From Ilyonectria destructans (taxonomy: Eukaryota; Ascomycota; Sordariomycetes; Hypocreales; Nectriaceae): a stretch of 64,000 nt of DNA. The notes beneath the pieces were generated by a model. That model did no database searches. It saw nothing but the letters and a program-made list of their open reading frames with translations, and was not told where the DNA came from. Numbering within the stretch: the first letter of the stretch is position 1; each line of letters begins with the position of its first letter. Below, in pieces: positions 1 through 11,163 of this stretch. The position numbers and the translations under genes are program-made. The stretch is taken from positions 496,001 through 560,000 of the forward strand of contig JAHEWK010000013.1 of NCBI GenBank assembly GCA_020740775.1, given 5' to 3'.

Positions 1-147
1 TGTTTGCTTAGATGCGATGCCATACCATCCATAGGCGAATGTTCCCCAATGGGCGCCCCAGAAGAGAAAATGGAAGAATAGCTTGCGGGAGGTGAATTGC
101 TTCCTCAGGGGTTCCCAGGATGCCAGCTGTCCAGCAGGCTGGGTCAT
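1..147 (-). CDS. NADPH oxidase (Nox family), N-terminal fragment cut by the window edge
   Basis: Minus-strand reading from the ATG at 145-147 gives 49 open codons that run off the left edge. The peptide has a short polar leader, then RKLFFHFLFWGAHWGTFAYG and WYGIASKQ. This matches the start of fungal Nox proteins, where a basic 'RK-LxFH' stretch leads into the first membrane helix with an F/H-rich core and a GW(Y/W) end. Known family role: a membrane flavocytochrome b that passes electrons from NADPH to oxygen to make superoxide for development and signalling. The haem histidines and the FAD/NADPH domains would lie outside the window, so the subtype (NoxA, NoxB or NoxC) cannot be settled. A ferric reductase is the alternative. 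The ATG is in a purine-rich context and the DNA upstream shows no coding continuation. Confidence 0.55.
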   Translation of the reverse strand, partial: MTQPAGQLASWEPLRKQFTSRKLFFHFLFWGAHWGTFAYGWYGIASKQT

Positions 148-1398
148 GGTTGCTCTGTTCACTAAGAAATGAAATGCGCCGCTTGCACAAGGATTGGAAC
201 GGCTAGAAATGCGATGCAGAAGGATGACGAAAAGAAAAAGGCGAATTATACAGTCCCAAACGAGGTACCAGCCCGCGCCTGAAGAGTTGAAAAGAAGAAG
301 GAAGCTGATGAACAAAGAGAAAATGTGAGCGACGACCGTGACCTAAAAGCTTACTGCGGATTGTTCATAATATACAAGGGCTATCGTCTAATACAGGATG
401 TTACAGCCTGGATCCCTACATCAGTGATTAATCAGCTCTGGCTATAACGGCACCAGCGTCCAGACAATAGGGCCTTGGCGGTGTATGTTTCCCAGATAGG
501 CTAGCTCTACGTTTTGACATGCATCCTCGGCGCGAATAGGCGAAACAAGTCTTGTGATGGATATCCATAGAAAGAGCGAAGACCAATTTTGAAGGGCGTG
601 ACTGGTGCTCAATGATCCAGTTCGTTTCTTGGCGGGTTTTTATACCTATCTTGACTGTCCCTCGCCGCAGGATACTTTAGCAATACGTACTCTAACACAT
701 GTCATGCAGTGTAGGATCGCCAATTTTAATACAGATCAATGAAAGCCTGGCGATCAATTTCACCTAAAGTAGAATCCACCCAATGCACTATTATGTGGTG
801 GCGGTACGGAATACGTGTTCTTCAGTAGGCCTTCGCAAGACTCCTTGGCGAATCGGGTGATGGATTTGGCCTCTTGAAAATCGACAACATCAGTAACCTT
901 TAGCAAAATCATGGGTCCGTGAGCCGGTAATAGGAAAGTCACTCAGTCTCGTACAAGACATGTAGCGAGAAGGTCATTTGGAGTTTCCGTTCGGCATCCA
1001 GCTCGGGAGCGAATGTAGCCCGATCGTGTCGCAGAAGCCTCTTGACAGGAGGTGACTCCATCAGTGCAGTTGGCCAACCGTTCTTCTCATGCGTAACTGG
1101 TGGCTTGAGCAGCCCAGAAACTCCCCGCCCCATTGTGCCAGCTCCTCTAAGCTCGCTGGTCATGCTGACGTCGGGTCTTCGCGGGAGTTGTGAGGCAGAC
1201 GAGTCGGATTCGGGCTCATCTTCCATGTGGAAGCCGGCGCGCCGAAGACCCTCTGTGTTCAAGAACTTGCTGTGTCCGCACCTACCATTGCGGAATACGA
1301 GAGCATCAGGGTAGTAAGTCGATTGCACAAACTTGATTAGGTATACTTATGTTGGTAGTGATGGCGTCTCTTACATGTTTAGAAGCTATCCCGTACGG
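148..1398. other. Intergenic, upstream of the Nox-like gene
   Basis: This should hold the promoter and 5' UTR of the minus-strand Nox-like gene. A 129-codon open frame (939-1328, minus) and a 90-codon frame on the other strand (1042-1314) overlap here. Neither shows a recognisable domain, and a trial splice of the minus-strand frame to the open stretch at 760-897 fails on phase. I therefore do not call a gene. The right limit is the retrotransposon insertion site. Confidence 0.4.
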
Positions 1399-1413
1399 AT
1401 CTCGGTGCACGTA
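1399..1413. repeat. Target-site duplication, left copy
   Basis: The 15-bp word ATCTCGGTGCACGTA occurs here and again, unchanged, at 7566-7580 directly after the AAC-type tail of the LINE. A perfect 15-bp direct repeat flanking a complete element is the expected product of target-primed reverse transcription. Confidence 0.92.
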
Positions 1414-1527
1414 CATCTACCACAACTTCCCTCCTACATCTAACTTCCTTAGCTGCTAATGTTAAGGATTTGGCCAGCCACACACCCATTCTGTTAACAC
1501 CCACCTGATCAACCGACCTTCCTTGCA

Positions 1528-3258
1528 ATGGCCTCTGCGCCAGACGCCCCCATCCCCTTTGATCTAGGGCCTCGAACCCCTCTGCACCTCTCTCAGAATG
1601 CGAGGGCTGCTCTCATCCTGGGCAGCGAATATGACATCTCCGAGGGCCCAATCCACGGAGAGGCCATTAGTACTCCAACGCCCGCGCCAGCTTCTATTCT
1701 CTTGGGAGAAGACCCCTACATCGAAATCAGCATGGAAGATATGTTCGAACCAGCAGCTTTCTTAGAAGACCCTCTCGCAGACCTTCTCGCAGACCTTCCA
1801 GCTCAACCTCAACCTAGCCCTCGGCCTGGCCCCCAGACCAGTCTACAGCCCGGCCCTCACAGCCCCCCTAGCAGCGATGTCTTCGAACACAGCAAGGTCT
1901 CGGAGCCTGCTATCGCCATCAACCTTTCTGCCGCTACAGCCAGAGTCGCAGCCGACAGCCAAGCTGCTCTAGATAATAAAATGAAGGTCTTCCGGACCTT
2001 CTGCACAGCCTTTGACGAAACAGCAAAGCAGTTCCCAACAGGGCGTATATTCCGCTTTGCTTAAGAGATGTCGCAGAGCTTCCTCAGTCATTGGGCAAGT
2101 GCCCTGACTGGCGATAGCCAGCCGCAACTGCAGCTACCAGCAGCTTCATTGCCCATCCGATCATACACTTCCGCCCTCGCAGCCAACCTCCCTATACGCC
2201 TCGCCTCGCAGCACGACGAATTCCAAGCAGCTCGTGGGACTGCCCCTAACCCCCAACAACGACCCCTTAAGCCCCGCCAGGCCCGACAAACCCAGGAACA
2301 ACAACAGCAAGAAAACCCTGCTATTGCCTACAATAATACCAGGGTCTTTATACGGCTTTACGAGAATTCCCCTGCTTGGAAAAAGTAACCCTTTACGATA
2401 CAAACCCACTTAGCCGAGAAGCTAGGCATCAAGCTTAACGCTATCCCACAAGCATCCAGGACTAAAACCAGCTGGGCTATCCGCCCAGCAAACCTCAATA
2501 TCCGCAATAAGATCCTCAATGATAAAGCCTACTGGGCCCCAGCCCTAGGGGCTACTGCTATTAAGCTCGCAACGAAATGGATTACCTATATAGTCTCGGA
2601 ATGCCCTAGGACCCTAACAGACTTACTTAGAAAGACTGTAAATTATAAAGCTGCCCTTAAAGATAAAGTAAAGGCCCAGACAGGCCTACAGGCTGTTAGC
2701 TGCCGACCCTCCCGTCTCGATGACCCCACCCAACCTACAAAGACATTGCTCATTTCCTTCCTCAAGCAGCCAAAGCATAACTTCCGACTCTTTAGGACAA
2801 GCCGGCTAGCAAGGCTGATCCAGAAGACCGCTAGACCTAACCAATACAACCTTTGCTGGGACTACCACTCGCAACACAGCTGTAACCGGACTGCCCGCTG
2901 CGTCAGCTGTAAAAGAACCCCCCACAAGGGGATGCCCTGTAAATACAAGACCCAATGCCTCAATTATCGGGGCCCTCACCCCTCTGACGATCCAAAGTGC
3001 CCTGCCCGGCCCCAACGCCAAAACGGCATCTTAAAGCGACTGACACAGCCGGAAAAGAGAGGGATCCGGGAAATCGGCGAGCGGCTGTTCCGCCAGCTCC
3101 ACCCGGAGCTAGCCGCAGCCGCAGCCGGGTCGTCTCCGGCCCCCGAGGCCGGGGCCCGGCCCTCGTCGCCCTGCAAAGCCCTAATCCAACCTACAGAAGG
3201 AACGCCCCCGCCCTTACCGAACAAGCACAGACGACAAGCCCTCAAGACCCCTAAATGA
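1528..3258 (+). pseudogene. LINE ORF1: gag-like RNA-binding protein with CCHC zinc knuckles, two nonsense codons
   Basis: One frame of 577 codons is interrupted only by TAA at 2062-2064 and TAA at 2386-2388. The first third is Pro/Ala/Ser-rich and low in complexity. The C-terminal third (about 2850-3000) has clustered zinc-knuckle cysteines, starting at CWDYHSQHSC, then CVSC and CKYKTQC, followed by a basic Arg/Pro tail. Known role of LINE ORF1 proteins: they coat the element RNA in a ribonucleoprotein and help deliver it to the target. The frame is intact from start to stop, so substitutions alone killed it. The ATG at 1528 is the first in frame after the leader. The stop TGA at 3256-3258 overlaps the ORF2 ATG. 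Confidence 0.85.
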
Positions 3259-6200
3259 CAGGACGAACTTCACAACAGACTACCAAGAAGAGACTATTAC
3301 GCATCTTCCAAGCCAATATCGGCAAGAACTCGGCATCGCATAACTGCGCCCTGGCTCTAGCTGACAGAAGCAGATATAATATTGTGATACTCCAAGAACC
3401 TTAGACTAGCATACGGAATAACTGCTATATAACGAAGAACCACACCGCATATCGAACCTTCTCTCCTATATCGACCTGGAAGGGAAATAGCATACAGCTA
3501 AGGGTTATGACCTATATATCCCTCCGTAGTAAGCTTAACGCCGACCAGCTCAAGCCTATACCTTCCCGAGATATCCTTCTAATACGGGCTTGCAGTATCT
3601 CTTTCCTTAATATCTATCGCCAACCAACTACACTAGAAACCCTTAACTTCCTAGACCGCTGGGAAGTCCCTAACCGGTGCCTTATCGCCGGAGATTTCAA
3701 CGCCTCATACACACTCTGGCAAGCAGGGCCCCATTGCAACTAAAGGGCCCAAATTGCAGATTGGATTGAAAGCAATAACCTTGCCGTCCTTAACCAACCA
3801 AACCAGCCAACTAATAAACATAACAATATTCTTAACCTAGCGATCTCGAACATCCCTGCTGCAGAAGCTAGAGTGGAAGACCACCTTGCAACTAGCTCAG
3901 ACCACTACACACTTAGTATCTCTCTTCCTATTCAACTAGCACCACCACAAGCCAGCCGGATCCGGATCCAGATTGAGGATTCTGACGATCTGATCCGACT
4001 AGCCGAAGCCGTTTTACAGGGACAGGACTTCCTGCTAACAGCCGCAATAACAGCCAAGGAGCTAGACTATACAGCAGCCCAGCTGCTCCAACTACTATAA
4101 GATGCAATTAAGGTCGTCAGCTGGAGCCCTAAGCAGAACGGACGCTCCGCGCCGTAGTGGACTAAGGACTGCGTGAAGGCGCATGCGCGATACCAGTCAG
4201 CTAAGAGACGGGACCCAAAAGAGAACCTAGGGCCCACAACCCTCATAAGGGACAACTTCCGCAAGATCGTCAAGAAAGTAAAGATCGACTTCTAGAGAGA
4301 TATTATTAATAACGCCACCACGAATGCCGATATCTTCCGTATTGCTGGATGGGTCCGTACCCAGAGCGCCTTCCAGCCTCCGCCCCTCCAGGTCGGAGAA
4401 GAGGTCTTCGAGACCCAGATAGATAAGGCAAATGCCCTACGCAAAGCTACACTCGAGAGGCTAGACGCAGGGGATAATATCAAGGACCCGTAGACCCCCC
4501 AGGTGCCCGATGCCCCTAGCCTTCCCTTCTCTACGCTAATCTCGGCCGAGAAAGCAGAGGATGTAACAACAAAGACCGGAAACACATCTCCTGGCGCAGA
4601 CAACATCACAACAGCTATTATCCAAGCCTGCTAGCCGGTTATCGGCGAATACATCCGGTGGCTCTACCAGAGATGCCTTTACTTAGGGCACCACCTAAAG
4701 GCATTTAAAGGCGCGGAGGTCATCATAATCCCAAAGCCTGAAAAAAGAGATCTCTCTTCCCCCCGCTCGTAGAGACCGATTTCCCTCTTATCCTGCCTCG
4801 GCAAAGGGCTCGAGAGACTTATCACAAGGCGTCTTGCCTTTATTGCAATCAATCAGAAGGTCCTGCATAAGAACCAGGCCGGAGCCCTAACAAAGAGGTC
4901 TGCTATAGACCTCATCGCCGCCTTAGTCCATAACATCGAAGCTGCTCTCGCACGAGGACTTATCGCAACCCTTATGATGATAGATATATAAGGCGCCTTT
5001 AATACAGTCCTCAGAAACCAACTCCTGCTACACCTCCGCCAGTAAGGCTGGCCTAACCCTCTAGTTCGCTGGGTGGCCTCATTTATGACCGACCGTACAG
5101 CTCGAGTCCATTTCCAAGATACAGCTACGCCTCTCACTGCCCTAGAATGCAGTCTCCCGCAGGGCTCGCCTATCTCACCGATCCTTTTCCTACTCTACAC
5201 AGAGCCAATCTCAAAGATCTAGATCAGGCCGAACCCCTGCCCGGGACGCAATCCAGTTACCATTATCCGCTATGGCTACACAGATAATATCGCATCTCTC
5301 CACATAGAAGATACACTACAAGAAACAACAGACAAAGCAGAGGCTAATATCAAAAAAATAGAGGAATAGAGGCTTAATAATAAAGTCAGCTTCAACCCGG
5401 CAAAGACAGAGATAATGCATTTCTCGCAAAGACAAAAAGACAGAAGCCCTACAATCACACATAAAGACCAGATAAAGGCCCCAGAAGAAGCCCTCTGCTG
5501 GCTAGGCGTCTGGCTAGATAGGAAGCTATCCTTTAAGACACACATCGAAAAATAGACTATCAAGGCCCGAGCCACTGCCAACCTCCTACAAGGCCTAGCC
5601 AATACAGCCCGCAGACCTCCTGCTGATAAGGTCCACCTTGCTGTTAAAGCTTACATCCTTCCTATCCTATTCTACGGTGCCGAGGCCTGGTACCCAGAAA
5701 AGATAGCGCCGCCGCTTCAATCACAAGAGCCCAAGGTCTCTACACAGATCCATTACCTCCTCAACCGCCTAAAAACTGTCTTACATATCGGCATCCATGC
5801 TATCCTTCCAACCTGAAAGACAACCCCGCTAGCTGCCCTATATCGCAAAAGCGGTATTCCGCCAGTTAAGCAGCTACTAGATGCTATACGCCTACAACAC
5901 ACAGCCCGTCTCCAATCCCTAGATCCAAGGCACCCCCTTACAGCTAGAGCTATTATCCCCTCCCGCAGGCCGGGCCGGAAGCCAACCTACAAGACCCATC
6001 TGCAACAAACTGCACTACTGCTCCCGCCATCCCCTCAGCCGGACCTCTTACAACATCAATACAGACCGATCGAATTATATATCCAGCCAAAGGCTCTAGC
6101 CGTCCCAGCCTTCCTTACCTGAATTAAGACCCTATCTACAGAAGATCTTATCGTTTACTCAGACGGATCCCGATCGCAAGATAGGGCCGCAGGCTACAGT

Positions 6201-6989
6201 TATATCATTCATCACAACAAACAGCCAGTCGGCAAGGGGTTAGCCCGGCTAGGCCCCGCTAAAGTCTTCAATGCCAAAGTAGCCGGAGCTCTAGCAGGCC
6301 TACGCCACACCACAACCCTAATCTCTAGGCCAGGCACACAGATTTTCGTCTGCCTTGATAATACATCTGCAGCAGCTGGCCTGCTAGGCCAGCCGTCGGA
6401 ATCCTCACAGGCCCAGTTCCTGAAGTTCCAATCGATCGCACGAGCCTACGGGGCAATATCAATACGATAGTGCCCTAGCCATAAAGGCATCCCCGGAAAC
6501 GAACAGGCCGATAAGCTAGCCAAAGCAGGGACAGATCTGCCGGAACCACCCGGCGCAGCTCCATCTCTAGCTTTCAATCGAAGGAAGGCCCAAGCCCTCC
6601 CCCAAACCCTCTTTAAGAGCTGGTGGCAAGACCACACCCCAGTCTCTTACCAACCCTATCAGCTAGAGGCTGCTGCCTCTAGCCCAGCTGAACTGCAGCT
6701 TCCCCGGAAGACTCTCCGCCACCTCCTCGCAGCTCGCTCCGGCCACGGAGACTTTGCTACATACCACAAGAGATTTGCCCACGATGCAGAGCTCAAATGC
6801 TCGTGCGGACGGCGGAAATCACCCGACCATCCCTTCTATTGCCGCAAGATCGATCGTCGTCATCGGATAAAGTTGGGGCTTTTTCCGAAGCTGACGATCG
6901 AACGCGTAATAGGACAAGATTTCGGCGAGTTCGTCACGATGATAGAGGCAGCTAACTTCTTCACGGAAATCTGCCCCCATCATCGCTAG
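3255..6989 (+). pseudogene. LINE ORF2: endonuclease / reverse transcriptase / RNase H, 16 nonsense codons
   Basis: A single frame of 1245 codons runs from the ATG at 3255 to TAG at 6987. The N-terminal endonuclease/exonuclease/phosphatase domain shows QANIGKN, an ILQEP motif and GDFNA. The reverse transcriptase (about 4720-5420) shows RPISLLSCLGKGLERL, LPQGSPISPILF, and GYTDN where the catalytic motif is normally a Y-A-D-D type. RNase H (about 6150-6530) keeps VYSDGS, CLDNTSAA and GNEQADKLAK, but the acidic residue expected near 6270-6290 reads as Lys in NAKVAGAL. A Cys/His cluster lies near the end. In-frame stops begin at 3402, 3741, 4098, 4155, 4293, 4491, 4632, 4770, 4989, 5043, 5220, 5367, 5553, 5814, 6120 and 6468. 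Many sit where the family has Trp or Gln. No frameshift was found. Confidence 0.9.
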
Positions 6990-7345
6990 GAACCCTCGCC
7001 TAGAACCCCCGGAAGCTGCAGTCGCAGCCGCTTCAGCCCCAGACCCCAACATTCACTCTCTTTCCCCATTCCCTTTGTATTTAATCTTCTTCGGTATTGT
7101 CGGAAGGCTCGGCTCGCGAGGCCGGGCCTGCGCCGCGCCGCGCTGCGCAGCAGCTTCGAATGCGGTTTCCCCCTGGTTCCCTCAAAAATCGGATGCTATT
7201 GCGGTCGTCGGGCTGCGCCCTGGATATCCGCTGACGGATGCCGGGCTCGAAATAATAGGTCAAATAGGGCCGCCTAATTGTTAGATGGAAGAGGAAGAAG
7301 GATCGCAATCTCGGCTCGTGGAGGGATGTAGTTAGACATACACGT

Positions 7346-7388
7346 GACCCGGATGCGGGTCCGAGCCACGGGCCCGCTGGGCCCGTGG
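7346..7388 (+). other. GC-rich hairpins in the LINE 3' region
   Basis: A perfect 10-bp inverted repeat, CCACGGGCCC-GCT-GGGCCCGTGG, lies at 7366-7388. A smaller GACCC/GGGTC hairpin (7346-7350 with 7357-7361) sits just upstream. Both lie in the element 3' region about 180 nt before the tail. LINE reverse transcriptases recognise 3'-end RNA structure during target-primed reverse transcription, so a recognition role is possible, but this is inference. Confidence 0.6.
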
Positions 7389-7545
7389 CCCCGGCCCCGG
7401 GTCGGATGTAGCGGGCTGCGGCCGACTGCGGCCGAAGCTAGCTATCCTGCACCTAGGTTTCTTTAGCTGTAGACACCAGCCTAGCACGTCGTCTTGCCCA
7501 TAAGGGATTCTGTAGACATCTAGATGTCTTCACGACGGTAATAAT

Positions 7546-7565
7546 ACAACAACAACAACAACAAC
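7546..7565 (+). repeat. LINE 3' tail, (ACA)n microsatellite
   Basis: Twenty bases of ACA/AAC trinucleotide repeat end exactly at the right target-site duplication. Many LINEs end in a short A-rich microsatellite instead of a plain poly(A), and this fixes the 3' end and the orientation of the element. Confidence 0.85.
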
Positions 7566-7580
7566 ATCTCGGTGCACGTA
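7566..7580. repeat. Target-site duplication, right copy
   Basis: Identical to 1399-1413 and abutting the (ACA)n tail. The pre-insertion locus can be read as position 1413 joined directly to 7581. Confidence 0.92.
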
Positions 7581-9959
7581 TAGGGTAGGGCCTCTTAAAT
7601 TCAACGCCATCAATTCAAATTGGAGATGCAGTGGTTCAACTCCACGGGCCAAATACTGAGTAAGCTATAAATGCAACGGCCCGCTAAGGCGCAATTAATA
7701 GAATTAACTTAGTCACCATCCTATGGCCCATTAAGCGCTTGTCATGTAGGGAAATATCAGGGCCGTCATAGTATGTCCGGATGTGGGGGGATGGCTACCC
7801 ATACTTTCACTAAAACGTTACTAGGCTTGGAACAAAAGAGTGACAAAACTATTCACCATCCCTCGCATCTACTTTATTGCATTTCAAAACATCATGAATA
7901 CGTCATTAATTCTGTACTGCGGTGTTATGCCTGCAAGTTATCAATCTCGTCGTAACTCCCAGGGCACGCCTTCAGGACTCAAGTTTCAACATCTTGTGTC
8001 AGACAGAAAATGGGTTCGCAGATACTGTTTTATGACGATGGAAGGGCCTGATTTCTCTATCTAATGAAGGGCTAGGGATCCGTCTTATAGACGATGATAA
8101 AAGTCGGCCTCCGGCGGCCTCCGGGCCCGAGGTCCGGAGGTCTGAGACCTGGTCCAGACCGGATTCCTAGCAGCCAGTCTAGAAGCCGTTCCAGATATCG
8201 TATCATGATCCCAAAATATAACAGACTAGATTCAAAGGCAGCTACAGCACTGATCCGGTCCTATCCGGCCGTCTGACAGCAATAAGGACGTCACTCGTCG
8301 AGTTCTGGAAATCATCCTCTACCACCAGTCTCTAAACCTTTATTACCCTGCACTTTTTGAGGAGATTAAAGAGTCTTGCAAGAAGTCCGTTGATATTGGA
8401 GTTTTCTGAATGTTTGTTTTGATATGAATCGGAACTGCTACATCTGATATGCAGCAAGCATACAGACAGAAGCCACTTGTTAAGTACAACCCCTATCTCC
8501 TATCTAAAGGATACTTCAGTAGCATCCAGCTAATGCAAGAACCTCGCCATATCTTAAGATCTAAGATCTAGCAATAAGACTTATTTCTAGGTGCCTATTA
8601 TCAAGAGGTTAGGGGGCCCTAGTACATATATATCCAGAGGGGGGACTAGAAGCTTAACAGTTAAAAAGAAACACCAACAATAGAATTAATAATACAGACT
8701 ATATACCCAGTACACTCAAAAGTTAACAGTTTACTCAGACAGACTAAGGTTTCTAGCCTAACTGTAAGGGCTCTTACATTCCAGCCAGCCTTATACACAC
8801 CACAACCAACCACTATACTAACTTCCAACTGAATAAAATGTCTGCATTCCGCCTGATAGTATAGACCGACGAGGTCTCGATAAATTATCACTATATTAAT
8901 AGATTTCAATTTAATCATTATAATTTAACTCAGACTGACCCAACTTCTATTCTAAAGCTGCAAATTGAAGCTTGAAAGTCCAGCTTAAATAAACTCAATA
9001 AAGTCCAAATCAACCAACCCAGTAATATACAGCTATCCCAGTTACTGATATTTAGCATAGATCTGGCTCTACAACGCTGGGTTGCTGAAGAGCTACACTA
9101 TTTTAAGGCTCTACTTCGGAACTGCTAAAGGAATATAATTCCTCCAGGAGAAAAAGAATTCCTTAATAACTTACACAATCCTAACTACGCAGTATAGACT
9201 ATACAGCTGATAAACAATATAGTGTTCTGTTTTATGGTCTCCAGGAGCCTTCGAACGCGCACTGGCGACTCATACCTAGCAGCGAATTGCAGGGCGTTAT
9301 ACTGCTTGTCGCAAACAGATAGGAGTAGGCCACCATTATCTAGGGTGATAAGTCCGGGATTCTCTACCACAATATTCAAGGCGATAATGACCTATTGGTC
9401 CTCGGGGGACCAGCAGTTGCTTTTTTGATCTCCATTGAGCGCAGCGTGAGGCTCCTCATCAGCGCTTATGTGGTTATTCGTCGCCTTTGTGACTGAATCT
9501 TCCCTCTCTTGGATGACAAGCTAGTCTCGATTGCCTTTAGGTGGAGAGCTCTCGCCGGGTCTATGAAACTCAACTAGATTTTCTTGCCACCTGAGCTCCT
9601 ATTGGCGCTTTACCACTCGAACGAAAGTTCTATAGACCATATTTATGTTATTGCTCTTTAGAATTCTCGGGAAGTCGTCGTCGGCCAGATCTGGCGTCAA
9701 GAGAAGGAGCTTCGTATATTATTCTGGAATTGTAGCGCCTGGTGCTATGATTTCCCCGATACCAACCAATTCGGTTTTCGGAGGCCGATTTATTGCTGTT
9801 CGGTCCGATATTGCCGGCTTTGATGATATTGTGGGAGAATTGAATTACTCTGCTGGGGGTCTCAGCTTGAGAGGAAAAGTAATAGCAGAACTATGTAATA
9901 AGGAGAAGTTAAGTGAAAATCAGTGATATAAACCGGGTCGCCCAATTTTCCCGTTTACT
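7581..9959. other. Decayed, partly AT-rich repeat DNA without a supportable gene
   Basis: A GC-rich block of nested inverted repeats at about 8100-8165 (many CCGG and GGTC words) stands beside an AT-rich stretch at about 8440-9220 full of TA dinucleotides and stops in all frames. The contrast looks like RIP-mutated transposon remains. On the minus strand at 9185-9379, a 64-codon frame contains ALQFAARYESPVRVRRLLE, which resembles one ankyrin repeat. It is too short and isolated to call. A 93-codon plus-strand frame (9645-9926) has no recognised domain and may be the decayed front of the next pseudogene. Confidence 0.45.
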
Positions 9960-11163
9960 CCTTGGAGGAGGGATCCTTTGTGAATATAGGTCTGGTTCTG
10001 GAGCTGAAATCCTCGAGGATTATCTATATATTGCTGACTGATTGGCTCCTTAGTACTCAAAACGAACTGCTATATCCACTGCCATTGGGTATCTAGCTGG
10101 ATTTGAGAACTCTAGTTATGCAGTAAGCAATCTTATTAATGCACTGGCGGCTATATTAAAGGCCCTTTCCTCTACTTTCAACAATATCCCTCGGACTCTA
10201 CACCCCAAGACATCCCGTGATGGATACTATATTGCCTGAGCCCACTACCCCTCGAGAAATGTGGCAATCCCGACTCAAGCAAAAGAGCTTGCTAAACTCC
10301 GCCCTAGTGTCGAAGAAGAGTTATCTCCAACTGAATTGGAGTTTGATCTCGTACCCGAAGAAGGCACAACCCGGGTTCTCAAGCAGCTGGCCTTGGATTA
10401 AATGGCGACCTACAAAACATCAGGCTTTAAAATTGCAGTCTTCGAAAAGCACATCGTCCACGGCCACTACGATGGCGATGAATCCGCCCCGACAAGCCTT
10501 CTCATTCTTGAGTTCCACTTGCGAAGCGAACGGAAGAACCTGAAGCGCTGTATTTGGTTCCTCTCTGTGTGTGTCAGTTTCGAAGCGGATCCTCTGGGGG
10601 CACTATCTTAAGATACGTTTTTGCTCTCCTGGGAGCCCGCAATGAAAGCTGATGTGGCTGTCAACTCGAGCAGTGTCAAATATACCGAGGGAGAGGATAC
10701 CAAGTTGGCATTTACTGCGAAGAAGGACTCTATTCCTTTGGAGGCTACAGTTGAGTAAAGTCGCTCCAAACAGAAGGAGTTCGATCGTCCAGACAAAGTC
10801 CTCTGCACTTCCGACCCATCTAAGACACCAGGTTGGGGCGGCGAGAGAAATACGATAAGGTAGTTTGGATGCTTCGCCAGAATGAGTCGCAAGAGCTGCT
10901 TCCGGATGCCTTCTGCGCCGCGATGGTTGTCCAGCGAGTGCCCGAGGTGAACTTTAAGGTGGTATTTGAGGTGAAAGTTTGTATCGATTGGTGGAGTGAG
11001 GTGAACGCCTTGGGCAAAGCTGCTGCTGAGGTTTTTAAGGGGAGAAGAGACATATTGAAGACTTATAATGTAACTGAGTCTGGGGAAGTCCTAAATGGAT
11101 TATGGAAAAGACTTAGTTGTAGGAGGCAAGCTTATGGATTTCTATTGGTTTTATATTCTTGAG
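9960..11163 (+). pseudogene. Pseudogene of an uncharacterised fungal protein family
   Basis: One plus-strand frame can be followed from about 9960 (GGILCEYRSGSGAEILEDYL) through GYLAGFENSSYAVSNLINAL and LRPSVEEELSPTELEFDLV to FKIAVFEKHIVHGHYDGDE and SLLILEFHLRSERK. It is broken by stops near 10039, 10048, 10228 and 10399. The rest reads on in other frames, including KVVWMLRQNESQ and VVQRVPEVNFKVVFEVKVCI before a stop at 11161. The 'VFE-H-V-G-YDGD' then 'SLLILEF' pattern is one I associate with hypothetical proteins common in moulds, of unknown function. Stops and at least one frame change show the copy is dead. The neighbouring sequence is also degraded, so the whole block has been mutated. 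Confidence 0.6.

Larger units (their letters stand above)
1414..7565 (+). mobile_element. Non-LTR retrotransposon (LINE, Tad1/I-like), full length but inactivated
   Basis: The 6152-bp element is bounded by perfect 15-bp target-site duplications. Its parts in order are a short 5' leader (1414-1527), gag-like ORF1 (1528-3258), ORF2 with endonuclease, reverse transcriptase and RNase H (3255-6989, start overlapping the ORF1 stop as ATGA), a GC-rich 3' region with hairpins, and an (ACA)n tail at 7546-7565. The domain order fits fungal Tad1-type or I-clade LINEs. ORF1 has 2 and ORF2 has 16 in-frame stops but no frameshift. That pattern fits C:G to T:A point mutation of the RIP type better than ordinary decay. 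The perfect target-site copies suggest a fairly recent insertion. The 5' leader is short, so slight 5' truncation cannot be excluded. Confidence 0.93.

Noticed and set aside
939..1328. 129-codon minus-strand open frame near the left edge
   Set aside because: No domain is recognisable, the opposite strand is also open, and joining it to the open stretch at 760-897 by plausible splice sites breaks phase.
3255..6989. In-frame TAG/TGA at Trp positions of the LINE could mean a recoded stop codon
   Set aside because: All host genes in the window use normal stops and TGG for Trp, and other catalytic positions show G to A changes too. RIP-type mutation explains everything.
7620..7655. GGTTCAACTCC near 7634, similar to a tRNA B box
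   Set aside because: No matching acceptor stem, anticodon arm or A box at the right distance, so a tRNA or tRNA-derived SINE is not supported.
9185..9379. Minus-strand frame with one ankyrin-like repeat
   Set aside because: Single weak match in degraded DNA without a continuing repeat array. Not enough for a gene call.
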